Shown: in pieces, positions 12,780 through 22,800 of the stretch | How positions within the stretch are numbered: the first letter of the stretch is position 1 | Layout of the letters: the number at the start of each line of letters is the position of its first letter | Assembly: GCA_963169105.1 (NCBI GenBank) | Contig: OY720636.1 | Span: 71,970,123 to 72,034,122 of the forward strand | Length of the DNA stretch: 64,000 nucleotides | Source of the DNA: Ceriagrion tenellum | Lineage: Eukaryota > Arthropoda > Insecta > Odonata > Coenagrionidae | Direction of reading: 5' to 3' | Notes under the pieces: generated by a model | Databases searched by the model: none | Told to the model about the DNA's origin: nothing | The model's input: only the letters and a program-made list of their open reading frames with translations | Translations under genes and position numbers: made by a program

Positions 12780-13345
12780 ATGCTATAACTGCTCCTATTC
12801 TCTTTCGTTCTTTTCGCCCACTCCCAAGGAGGAGAAGAAAAAAGGTTGAAATCGACTCCGGGGGAAATTTCCGGAGGAGCTTCGTCTCGCCCGCACCTCC
12901 ACCTCAGGAAGCGGAGAGAAGGCGACCGCGGGACGGTCTGTTTCGTCTCGAGACACCCACAGTCATTTCGCCGTCTCCGTCCTTCTTTCAATTCTGTCGC
13001 GCCCTCTCTATCTCTCCTCCCCCGCCCTCTCGCCTCCCACTCCCCCCATCCGTCTCCTCCCATTTCGACCCTCCCACCCACGACCTCCTCCCATCCAACC
13101 CACTCCCACCTCCTCACCCCCGCACAGATGTGGGTCACGCTGGAAGCCAATCCGGTGCGTCCGCCATTGGGATAATCGATGCCGATAGCGCCTTACTCAA
13201 GGGAGAGAGAGAGAGGAGGTGGGAAGTCGGGCCAAAGACTAGTGGGGAGAGTGGTCGGCTGGCCGGAAGGAGGAAGTGGTGTCGAAAGGGGGACCCCCTG
13301 GAGGTACGAGGTGGGAGGGCATTATCCTGGGCGCGGACTAGTGTC
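12780..13345. repeat. Pyrimidine-rich island switching to a purine-rich island
   Basis: The + strand is C/T-rich from about 12960 to 13125 and G/A-rich from about 13195 to 13345. The apparent frames over it (148 codons on the minus strand, about 110 on the plus strand) overlap in antisense and are low in complexity, so they are composition effects. CpG content is raised between 12850 and 13000. Confidence 0.55.
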
Positions 13346-13357
13346 GGACGTAAGGGG

Positions 13358-13440
13358 TGGGATTAGCGCGATGGCGAGAGCGCTGGATTTCCATGCTGTG
13401 GGTTTGGGTTCGAATCCCAGTGGTAGTGGTGAAGGTTCAG
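13358..13440 (+). repeat. tRNA-derived SINE fragment with A and B boxes
   Basis: TTAGCGCGATGGCGAGAGCG (from 13363) matches a pol III A box and D-arm region, and GGTTCGAATCC (near 13408-13418) is a perfect B box within a T-arm-like TGGG/CCCA stem. The anticodon arm does not pair cleanly and there is no proper acceptor stem, so this is not a functional tRNA gene. A tRNA-derived SINE head is the best reading. The downstream body cannot be delimited from one copy. Confidence 0.55.
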
Positions 13441-13499
13441 TGGAATGCGTCGATCCGTACTTGGTTGCAATGTGTAGAGCACGGTAGAACGTTTTTCCT

Positions 13500-14025
13500 T
13501 CATAGACCCATCATAGTGCATCGCAATACTTATGAAGCTTCAATTACAGACATGTTTTGGCGTTAATTAGCAATTATTACAATTTATAATCGGAAACTAA
13601 CGTTTTTATTCATATTTGCGGGAGGCATGAATAATCTAGATGAGATTCACGAACGGGTCTTCAGCCTTAGACCTTACCCCTTATGAGAAAACCTGAAATA
13701 CTTGAATGATGACAGGAAATGATTTTATTTCCATTTGACCTTATATTTATTTGAAAACGAGATTGTTCGTGTTTTTAAAACTATTTCGAAGCCGTAAATG
13801 GGTGTCAATTGAAGAATTACGGCCTACGACTAGGAGCTATGACCCTCATTAGGGGATGAAGTTATCTGAAGAATCGTGCAGTAAGTCAAAATGACATACG
13901 GGTAGGTAATTGGTGGGGGTAGTATGAATTCGTTAAATATTTTACCACCATGTATGTACCTTATCACTCTTTTTCACAGCATTCATTTCAGATGTAAGTT
14001 TTAAACGTTCGTTTTCTTCTAGCCA
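13500..14025. other. AT-rich non-coding sequence
   Basis: Nothing supported. Part of it may be the body of the SINE-like element that starts near 13358. Confidence 0.5.
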
Positions 14026-14029
14026 CCCG

Positions 14030-14290
14030 TCACTGGACACATCCCTTGACTGTCCATCCCGCCGCCGAGACACACTTGGACACAGGCCTTCGCATCCCGT
14101 TTACAGACGGTGGCAATGGGACCCGTTTCCTTTCAACTCTCTCCCTTGACCCGTCCACCTCGCCCTTCTCCCCTGAAACCCACAGGGAAGGGACCCTCAG
14201 ACCCAGCGGGCGGTAGTCGTGTGTACTCGGACTTTCGCTCATTACCTCCACCGCCGCCGCCCTCATGACTCATGGAGCCATTCCGACCAG
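14030..14290. repeat. Pyrimidine-rich, GC-rich island
   Basis: C/T-biased on the + strand and ending abruptly where the repeat motif at 14332 begins. The overlapping frames on the minus strand are composition-driven. Confidence 0.45.
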
Positions 14291-14331
14291 TTATCGCCCT
14301 CCAGCCCCACCAGATACTTTCTAACGCCACA

Positions 14332-14520
14332 CAGTGGGCTGAAATAAAAAAAAAGCTGGACAAAAATCATATCTTCCATAGTTTCAAATTTAATGCGACG
14401 AAATCTTCTCAGTTAATTATATATAGGCTCTCAAGCATAAATTTAGTGTTATTTTGCCAACATGTTGATCCTATTCATTTTATTAAACAAAATGGCGGAA
14501 ATGGTAAAAATCCAAAAATT
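14332..14520 (+). repeat. Terminal-region repeat, left copy 1
   Basis: Diverged direct repeat of 14833-15010. The shared order of words is CAGTGGGCTGAAAT, AGCTGGMCAAAAATCATATCT, CCATA, a GAYGAAATCTTC-like word, GGCTCTCAA, and AACAAAATGGCGG / AACAAAATAGCGG at the end. Confidence 0.5.
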
Positions 14521-14832
14521 CATTCCGTGCACCCTATCAATTTCCTTCAGAGTAGTAGTTTCTTTGCAAGTGTAGTTATTTCCAGTAACTTTTTAATGAT
14601 GAATAGATAGTAAATAAAATAAAATACATTAAATAGTTAATCATAAATAATACGAATGTACTGTACAACTTACAGTATTCATCAAAATCGCTTCTGTCAC
14701 TCTCTTTATCTGAAATGGTTTATCTCTCTATCAAGAGGCGAACTCGAGCTTTTTATGACACGTTCATTACAATAGCTTTTGGTATGTGTTTTATTGATGT
14801 GAACACAAATCAGCAAATAATCCTGATGTGAA

Positions 14833-15010
14833 CAGTGGGCTGAAATTCAAAAAGCTGGCCAAAAATCATATCTCCCATACTTTTTTATTTTAGAACGATG
14901 ATTTCTTCGCAGTGAAATATTTGATAAGGTCTCTCAAATATGGCATCCAAAATTTGAGTCAGCAGATGGATATGGAACAATTTTTGAAACAAAATAGCGG
15001 GATTGGTTAA
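14833..15010 (+). repeat. Terminal-region repeat, left copy 2
   Basis: Second direct copy, 501 bp after the first. Its first ~45 bases are the best match to the inverted copy ending at 18655, so 14833-18655 may be the true element and the outer copy an older or nested relative. Confidence 0.5.
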
Positions 15011-15921
15011 TTTCACAAATGGATTTGCTGCACCGTTACAGTGTTAATTACTAAATTTACTTTAGAGGTTGTGATTAAATAGCAAGATGTGTTATTAAAA
15101 TCATATTTAATTTCTTAATTAGGTTATATAAAAGATTATATGCACAAATTGATTAAAAATAAACAATACGAGTATATAAACAGCCTTTATCTGATTCAAT
15201 TACCTCACTATCTTCATCAGAGCTGGTTGGCAACTTCATTAGGAGGAGACCCCGAGCTTCTTTTGGCATCTTTTTACCTATATTTTTCAAAGTATCATAC
15301 GCTGATATCAACGAATCTGAAGTAAGGAGTGACCCACAAGCGCAATTTTATGGAACTCGCACGTGTACGTGTCCGAGAGAAACGATCTTTAGTAGTGTAT
15401 TATCCGCTTCATATGTGACGAGGTATTAAAGCAATTAGTGGAATTTTAATAAAAGAAGAACAATGTGTCACACATCACATAGCCCGACAATCAATGATTC
15501 AAGGAACATTGCACTCCTACCCAGGAGGTTCCTCCTTTCTAGTCACTCATCTGAGTTACTTCAGGATGAATGCGAATTGGCAACATAAGTTTAAAAAGGT
15601 TTCTCACGTCAGCAACAATTAAAAATTCTAAAGCTATATAAATACAACGACAACAATGCATAAACGGCTATTGTCAGAGATACCATGGCAATGTCTTGAA
15701 GCTTCTATTCCTAATATAACATTAACCATGAATATATATATATCTATATATACTCATATAAATGTTTATACAGAAAGGTAGAAAGAAAGTGGATAGGAAC
15801 ACATAAAATCAACAGACACAATGGTGGTGTGAAGATGTAAAGATGGCCAATTCCAAGCAGAAAAAATTCGACTGGACCGGGAATCGAAATATATATACAT
15901 TCTATTCTATTGATTCTATCA

Positions 15922-15950
15922 CTGACGAAGGTGCGGGCGACCCACCGAAA
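15922..15950 (+). ncRNA. Hammerhead-like signature (CTGACGA / hairpin / GAAA)
   Basis: CTGACGA (15922-15928), one extra A, stem GGTG (15930-15933) with CACC (15943-15946), then GAAAA. It sits 65 bp before the left (AT)n tract of the Penelope-like fragment. Hammerhead ribozymes in Penelope-like elements have the CUGANGA/stem/GAAA order. Here the extra base and the lack of an identified stem I/III cleavage site make activity doubtful. Confidence 0.3.
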
Positions 15951-16009
15951 ATTTTAAACTCGTTTGCTTTTTTATGTTTTATGTTTAGTGTCACCCTGTG
16001 ACGAAGTTT

Positions 16010-16014
<5 letters not shown>

Positions 16015-16086
<72 letters not shown>
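16015..16086. repeat. (AT)n dinucleotide tract, left
   Basis: About 72 bp of uninterrupted TA repeat. A matching tract at 16901-16965 bounds the other side of the Penelope-like fragment. The pair could be part of the element's terminal repeats or the microsatellite into which it inserted. Confidence 0.95.
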
Positions 16087-16090
<4 letters not shown>

Positions 16091-16128
16091 CGTTGATGGA
16101 TTGGAGTCAGCCATGCGGCGATGAACAC

Positions 16129-16165
16129 ACGATGTGGATAGGATGGAGGAGATAGACACACAAAA
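16129..16165 (+). repeat. 37-bp perfect inverted repeat, left arm
   Basis: Identical over 37 bp to the reverse complement of 16864-16900. It begins ACGATGTGGATAGGATGG and ends GACACACAAAA. A further 42 bp (16087-16128) separates this arm from the left (AT)n tract, while the right arm abuts its tract directly. Confidence 0.95.
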
Positions 16166-16239
16166 AAAGAGACGATCACACTTACATAGCTAGCTGTCGG
16201 AACTAGTCCGTCTTCAAGGCGTATCACGGAACAAATGTC

Positions 16240-16440
16240 GTGTGCGCTGGTGAGGATAGGGGTAGGAGGGGCGGTAGGTTAGGGGAGTGGGGATGGGGGA
16301 AGGGGAAGGGGTTTTTCCCAGCGGTTGACGAACGGTTCTTGAAAAGGGGAAATTTTTACCAGCTCGTGTCTTGGCCGGAGAGACCGGAAGGGGTCGCAGT
16401 GAGGGTGGGGGGGGAAGAAGGAAGGGAAGGGGGTAAATGG
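16240..16440. repeat. G-rich purine island inside the Penelope-like fragment
   Basis: The + strand is strongly G/A-rich. The frame across it on the minus strand is Pro/Ser-rich and without motifs. It occupies the position of the 3' untranslated part of the element. Confidence 0.5.
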
Positions 16441-16461
16441 AAAACAACGGGGAGCGTGCGA

Positions 16462-16863
16462 TTAATGTATTTTATTTAATCCGGGCGCGGCGTACGATTT
16501 TAGCAACCAGATTATGGCCAGCTCCTTCTGGCGCACTTCAATTAACGGGGCGTCCGGGGGAAGGGAGATCAATATTGCCACCTCAAAGCACTTGTCAAAG
16601 GACAAGCCATGCTTCCGCACATGAGTAGGGACGGGGAAAGTGGAAGATGGGTCCTTACAGGTGCACCGATGGTTATTCATTCTAATATTAAGGGGTGTAA
16701 TACATTCGCCCACATAAAAACCGGGACATAGTTTACATTGTAACACATAAACTAAGTTGTGGGAGTCGCAAGAGCAGGAGGCTTTGATGTCGAACGGCGT
16801 CTCTGTGTTAGGACTCTGAAATGAGGATAGGGGGCGAAACATGTTGCACGTTTTGCACCGTGG
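16462..16863 (-). pseudogene. GIY-YIG endonuclease domain of a Penelope-like element (5'-truncated)
   Basis: The reading frame opens with PRCKTCNMF, a Cys-X2-Cys knuckle typical of the zinc-binding segment before the Penelope endonuclease. It continues with CSCDSHNLVYVLQCKLC, the GIY half as LVY and the YIG half as YVGE, followed by the conserved Arg and His of LNIRMNNHR. The C-terminal part has the RQKE glutamate region and ends in APGLNKIH just before the stop at 16462. In intact elements this domain is the C-terminal DNA-nicking part of a protein whose N-terminal part is a reverse transcriptase and which acts in target-primed insertion. No reverse transcriptase is present, the frame is cut off at the inverted repeat (TAG at 16888-16890), and there is no assured start. 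The first Met at 16842 is internal to the knuckle. The domain has no internal stop, so the copy may be fairly young. Confidence 0.85.
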
Positions 16864-16898
16864 TTTTGTGTGTCTATCTCCTCCATCCTATCCACATC

Positions 16899-16900
<2 letters not shown>
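16864..16900 (-). repeat. 37-bp perfect inverted repeat, right arm
   Basis: Reverse complement of 16129-16165. It joins the coding similarity on its inner side and the (AT)n tract on its outer side, so it marks the 5' truncation point of the element. Confidence 0.95.

Positions 16901-16965
<65 letters not shown>
16901..16965. repeat. (AT)n dinucleotide tract, right
   Basis: About 65 bp of uninterrupted AT repeat directly next to the right 37-bp arm. Confidence 0.95.
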
Positions 16966-16968
<3 letters not shown>

Positions 16969-18240
16969 TGATTGTTAACTCAACGCCAAAAAGTGTTGCC
17001 TAGAATTCCGCCATAAAAACAAAACGATTACTTTGTCAATTGTCGCACCGCCACTCTGGTACAAGCGAGATAATGTGGTGGTACAAATGCAAACGCAATG
17101 AATTAAACTTTAATAATCACCATTTTCCTGCCAGTAACCATAAATATAGAGCACAATAAACATTTAGTCAAATATAGAACGAAATCAATAAGCCACAGTT
17201 CCAAAATTACCGAAGAAAATCCATTTTAAATTCAAGTCTATTTTTTTTTCAACAATGCCAAACCATTGAATCCATTATGTATATTCATGACATTAACAAA
17301 AGTCACGAAAAAGTTTATCAGTCTGGCCATTAGCATTTTTTATTATTTGCAAACATTCCTACAAGTTATTTATTTTTAATAAAAATTTTTTAAATGTCAT
17401 GTCTGAAACTGATACGTACTGCCCACCTTTAATGCCCATCCTTCAGCTAAATCGGCAACATAACCATTGGTACTTCCTGTTAAGACATAGCGTTTAGAAT
17501 TTAAGTTGGTTTATAAGATTTTAGCATCAGGTTAAGTCTAATGAAGCTACTTTACATGTCATGCTCGAAAAAATTAAATAAACAATTGCTAAAATTAAAT
17601 TTTTTTGTTGTAAATGATTTATTGTTAATTTTTATCAGGACCATCAAAAAGAGCATCCTCAGAAACATATATCAAATGATTTGATTTTGAGCTTTGCTTT
17701 AACCAGTACAGAAAGGTCAAACAGGAGAGTCCAAAACGTGTCCTGCTCGACGGTATAAATAATGCGGTCGTCTTGAATGTAATATTGTTTTTTTTTCGAA
17801 AAACGGCAAAAAAGGGGCTAGAATTTATTGTATAAGGTAACTGTTGCTTAATATGAAACAAGATTTTTTTTTGTCCGACAAGGCCTGACACTTTTTCAAA
17901 ACAGTCCTATATGATTATTTTTAGAATTTTTTATTTCTTTCAAATATTCATAACCAAGCTATGTCATACGGCATGATTGCACTAAGATGAAAACGAAAGA
18001 AGAATGCCCAAATTTTATCTAAAACACCTAATAAAGCAAATTTTCAGTGTTTTTGTTGGAAAAATATTAACGAAACATACCTTACAATTGTGAAAATTTT
18101 ACTAGTCTATCATTACATAGCAGAGTTTTGACTGACTTCCAGCTATCTTGGAAGTGACCGAGATGGTTGTAATAGTATTCATTCTATGCATTATACTCAT
18201 AGTTAACTCAAAATACATTTTAAAATATTTCCAAGTATTT
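16966..18240. other. AT-rich interior of the composite insertion
   Basis: No transposase or other protein was recognised. The frames at 17625-17891 and 18102-18323 (both minus) lack known motifs. Confidence 0.5.
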
Positions 18241-18249
18241 TGATTTTTC

Positions 18250-18275
18250 CACTTTTGTCCAGCTTTTGAGTTCGA
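18250..18275 (-). repeat. Internal inverted copy of the terminal motif
   Basis: On the minus strand the sequence GAACTCAAAAGCTGGACAAAAG corresponds in order to the TTCAAAAAGCTGGCCAAAAA part of the left terminal motif. It is 380 bp inside the right end, mirroring the 501-bp spacing of the two left copies. Confidence 0.35.
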
Positions 18276-18614
18276 AAACTCTACTGTGCGACGCAATGTG
18301 CGACGCCGGGCGCAATGAGCCATGCTTTTTAAATCGTTCTAGGTAATGTTTAGTACATTATTATCATAAAAACTTTTAAGAAAGAATTTTAAATATGCTC
18401 TACTGGGACAGAATGAGTAAAAATCACTGATTTTAAAAAGATTTTATCGAGTTTACGCTGGCTACAGTAAAATCTGAAATTTCCGCCCTTCAACTACTCA
18501 TCGGTCATCTACTGACGTTAAAAAAACTTTGAACTGCTGTTATTTTAGGCTATCGTAGTTTGGATATTATATTATAATAACATTTAAGTGCTTTATTTAA
18601 AATACAAAGTTGAA

Positions 18615-18655
18615 AAAATTATTTTTGGCCAGCTTCTTTCGATTTCAGCCCACTA
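18615..18655 (-). repeat. Right terminal inverted motif
   Basis: The reverse complement begins AGTGGGCTGAAATC and continues with AAGCTGGCCAAAAATAAT, matching the left copies at 14332 and 14833. The flanking base pairs do not show an obvious target duplication. Confidence 0.55.
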
Positions 18656-18659
18656 TGCA

Positions 18660-19870
18660 CCGCACCGTTGTACTCGAGTCACGAGAAATTTCTTGAGGAA
18701 AAGAATAATCAGGGTCTTAAGAAATTACTATTCGGTTTGAGCTAACCAATAAATCAACAGTGCTATCAATTCTCCAATGTGCGGTAACTATCGTGTAAAA
18801 AAGTATGCGAAAGGACTGGGCCCAAACCCAGATTCACAGCGTTTGCTGCTCAGCCTTTGTATTATGCCGCTAATCACATATTGAAAATGCACAGAGAAAG
18901 AGGACAGTCTGGCCGATTGCATTTGGACGATTGGTTTTTAAGAACTCGGTGCAAATTTGGGAGAGTTGGGTTTCAGATTCCGGTCCAGGTGTTGAGACCT
19001 TCAGTGGGTAGATTACCACATTAGATGAAGTTTAAGACACTTTTTTTTCTCCAAGAAAATCACAAATCACTTTAGGGATATACATGTGAAGTCGTATCCT
19101 TACGCACGCCATTCATCTCTGACGCGCCTTACCGAGGGAAATATTTTCCAGATGTTTGTTAGTATCTGGACCTACTCAAAAATAATTTTATTCATCTCCA
19201 GGGTCATATATGTAATGAGTAACTGAAATGATGCTGTTAATTCTATAACCGGTATTATCATAATCACCAGTGCAAGTGTAGAGGTACATATTTGCTTTTA
19301 CTATATCGAAGTTATCTACGGAGGTAAAAGCATTGTATCGCACTACCTTGTATGACATGGGTTTAACTCTTAACAAAACATCGTACTTTCTTGAATGGCA
19401 TCTAATTTGGGTACATGCAATGGTGCACTTATATTTCCTTTCCCAATCAAGTGTAGTATTTTATTTAAGCTACGAAAATTTTTCCCCATTTAAACCGGTT
19501 TCGTTTTTAATAGACTCCTCTAGTTCCAAAAATGTCTGCTACTGTTTTTACAGCATCATGCTTTCGCGCAAACTAAATATTTTAGTTACGGAATACGTCC
19601 TGCTAAAATCGGGGCGCGTCGTATATATGCCGTCAAATGCGATATATTACTGTAGCCACCTGCTCTGTAGTACTTAAATAAAATGTAACGGCGTGTGCAC
19701 GACTCTGCGACTGCATACTATATCTTAGGTAGCTTCTTTTATCAGATTAAATATACACTCGGAGCTATCGTTTACAATGGTCATCTTAACCATAGAGATT
19801 TCTTGAATAGGTATAGGCCGAGTGATTGCAATTAAGCTCTATATCATAATATATTTTACTCTATGATATG
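18660..19870. other. AT-rich non-coding sequence
   Basis: A 114-codon frame (19333-19677, +) has hydrophobic and Ser-rich composition, no motif and no splice context. It is judged chance. Confidence 0.5.
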
Positions 19871-19874
19871 GAAA

Positions 19875-19897
19875 ATGATATGATATGATATGATATG
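19875..19897. repeat. (ATATG)n pentanucleotide microsatellite
   Basis: About 4.6 units of TGATA/ATATG, followed by a poly(A) run. Confidence 0.9.
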
Positions 19898-19899
19898 AA

Positions 19900-22800
19900 A
19901 AAAAAACTGTGCATAATTAATCCTAACTTCTTGTCTTTGGAAGCATGGAATTTCAAATGATTGAAAACTCTGCAGACTCTTCACACACTTAGTCTCTTGT
20001 GCACTATGCTTTATATGCATAAGGCTCACAAAATTTAAACAAATTGTTTGCACTACAATTAAAGCATTGAATTAGCTAATCATTTTACGCATGAATGCGG
20101 AAGTTATTCTTTAACGTATAAATTCTTGGTATGCATTGCTAGTACGTTATTCCCCATAAGACCAAGCAAATTTCGGCCAAATCTCATGTTACAGAAACCA
20201 ACCTATAATTTTTAATTCGGTTGAACACAATCAGCACACTAAACCATTCTGGATAACCTCTGCAGCTGAAATCGAATATAATTGCGTTAACTGTCGCTAT
20301 ATTCGTGCGGGTTAAACGTCTCGAGTCTATTGTTATAATCCTATTTTTAGCGGGTATTTGAGACCCGTATAGATCTAAAAAACCTTTTCAATACTCCTTA
20401 CGCCATAACAATGCCATGAAAAAAAATAAATGGAAATATCCGACCAGAATTTGAGGGCAGAATGTAACTGACATTGTCCTCTTTATGTGAGAAAAAGTAA
20501 CTCTCCAACCATTGGCTTTGACGCTTAAGTTTTCACCCGTTTGTCCGCCGAAGAATTCTCTTGCCGACTACTTGGGAGTATCTGGAGATATACTCTCATC
20601 CTCACCACCCTCTATCTCGACTCCTCCTTGTTGCGGATTGGGATTCCATCCAACTCCCATCGGTTATCCCCTCTCTCGGATTACAAAGCCAACGCGACGG
20701 CTTAATGCAATTGTTTCTGCCGACGTCTCCCTTGGGTGCCGCATACGGTTCCCTCTAAAAGGGTGCCAAAACTTTTTTGAATCAGTGGACCCTTTGTTTT
20801 TTTATCACTATTTGATTTCGAAGAAAACGTGATTGTGCTCGAACTCAGTAAAGGGAGTGCATTAATGGATCGCATGAAAGTGTTGAGAGAAAAATAGATA
20901 TTGGATTTACTTTATTCAAGTTGAACCATCGGGCTGATGTCGTTCGTGCTACTGTGGTCTTGGTTTGTGTGCTAAAATATTTTCGGCTATTCAGGTGACG
21001 TGGTTTTCTTTACCTCGTTAACAAATTTATTCCAGTTTTGATTTCATGTGCTCTTGGCGGTTTGTAAGATTTTAAACATCCTTCAAACGTCTAAAAACCA
21101 GCTGAGGAATACTTGATTATTACGGGCCCGATGGGATGCTCTGTGGTCAGCATTGTAAATGGGCTGACAAGCTAAGAACGATTGTCTAGATTTTACTTGG
21201 GGTCCATCAAATGTATGACCATTTGATCTAACGAAAATGTTGTCACAGATAAAATTGTATGAACAGCATTGACGGCACGGCATTCACTATCAATCATATT
21301 TTTTATGAAATTTACAATGAATGTTTTTATAAATGTTTCTTCATTTGAAACGTTTACATTACATACAACACCGAGTTTGTTTCCGTCATCAGTCAATAGT
21401 TGTAATTATATTTTGCTCTCAATCAATGATGATCGTACCTTTGCATCCACTTCTGCGACGTAAATACTATTGCATGTATGAGAAATATCTAGCAGTGTTA
21501 GTGACACGTCTACACGACTCGAGTAATTTAATCCTGTGACCACATTTCAATACTCTCGGAGCAGTGGATTGAGTAGCTGCACAATGATCGTTTACTGGTG
21601 CTTTCACATGAGTCATAAGTGGTTTTATTAATTAATTTTGTTTGCTTGAGTAAGATTTTCTTGTTCCATCGTATAATGCGTGTAAGGTGTGAAAACGTTG
21701 GAAATTCTACTTTGTTGTAACCCTTAAAGCGTGCCGCTCATCTAACTTTCAGATCCCTTAAAATAGAAAAGCAATCCACCAATGGTCCTCAAATATCCTG
21801 AAATACTGTTGAATTCGCTTACCTTTAGTAAATAGTGAAATATTACGAATGGACACATATAATTTAATGATCCTGGTGGTAACTTCGTTTAAGAAGTGAA
21901 TTTCTCATTTTAAATGAGTTTTTTTGCCGGAATAGTATACAATTTTGTCTCTTTATTTAAGCTATTAAAAAGAAATGAGAGGGTATAATATGTGACTGCC
22001 TGTCATTAAAAAGTGGATTTGCGAATATTTATCGATTTGACTTTAATTGATATACATTTCTATTCATCGACTGGACTCCGTGTTATTTATGCTCTATTTA
22101 AATTTTATTTCCTGAATGACATTTTTGATGTATTATTGCTTTTTTTTAAATATGCCAGTGACCATTTGGCATGAACTGAAAGATCATGGAAAATCAGTGA
22201 AAACATTTCAAACTTTTTGTTCTTTGGTAAAAATAATTGTGAAATGCAATTCTCGCCTTCATTGAATGTTCATTTGTGCATCTCTCACAACACTAATGGC
22301 ATTTTAATTTAATTACGTGCAGTACTGAGTTGACCTAAATTGGAGCTTTCCCTGTTATTATCTAAGTACATAAATATATTTGACACGTAAAAGTTGGGGG
22401 ATTTCCATTGGAGGAATGGGAGAAAGATATAGGAGAGCAGAAAAAGATTTTTCTTCCCACTGAAGACATGAAAGAATACTCCCTCCCATAGAAATATTCA
22501 ATGCAGCAACACATGAATCCTCGCGAAAAAATATTCAGGTACCCGAGGAAATGGGGGCAGTATAGTTTCGAATGGGCAATGAGAGCAAGTATTGATTTCC
22601 AGTAATCCAGAACAGTAAAATCTTATTAAGAAAGGCGCTTCCCGTGCTCCAACGTAGGCGTGTAGTGCCTCATATTAATGTTCATACTTGTATACAATTA
22701 TATTTTCAATGGATGAAATACACAATTAACGTATATACATATTGTTCTTTCAGTCTGAGTAGACTTAGTGAAGGTTATATGTCCTGTGTGTTATATGACC

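Larger units (their letters stand above)
16015..16965 (-). mobile_element. Truncated Penelope-like retroelement with inverted terminal repeats
   Basis: The order on the minus strand is: (AT)n, a 37-bp repeat (16900-16864), a GIY-YIG endonuclease coding segment (16863-16462), a G-rich non-coding segment (16440-16240), an element-like tail with CTTGAAGACGGACTAG and CCGAC words (about 16230-16200), the inverted copy of the 37-bp repeat (16165-16129), and (AT)n again. Penelope-like elements encode reverse transcriptase followed by a GIY-YIG domain and are known for terminal repeats that can be direct or inverted and for 5' truncation. Here the reverse transcriptase is absent and similarity begins exactly where the inverted repeat ends. 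The exact outer limits depend on whether the (AT)n tracts belong to the element. Confidence 0.7.
14332..18655. mobile_element. Composite insertion with mirrored terminal motifs
   Basis: CAGTGGGCTGAAAT followed by AAGCTGGMCAAAAATCATAT occurs at 14332 (+) and again at 14833 (+). The same motif occurs inverted at the right end, 18615-18655, whose reverse complement reads AGTGGGCTGAAATC then AAGCTGGCCAAAAATAAT. A fourth, weaker inverted copy (TTTTGTCCAGCTTTTGAG) lies near 18254. The mirrored layout (two copies inward-facing at each end) fits terminal inverted repeats of a DNA transposon, or two nested copies. No transposase was recognised between them and no clear target-site duplication was seen. 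The interior carries the Penelope-like fragment and (AT)n tracts, which would be a later insertion. Confidence 0.45.

Noticed and set aside
12704..13150. 148-codon minus frame rich in Gly, Trp and Arg
   Set aside because: It is antisense to an equally long plus frame in a pyrimidine-biased block. Composition explains both.
13358..13430. Functional tRNA gene
   Set aside because: The A and B boxes are good, but acceptor and anticodon stems do not pair, so it was called SINE-derived.
15902..16227. Three frames with long Tyr-Ile runs
   Set aside because: They are translations of the (AT)n tract in different phases.
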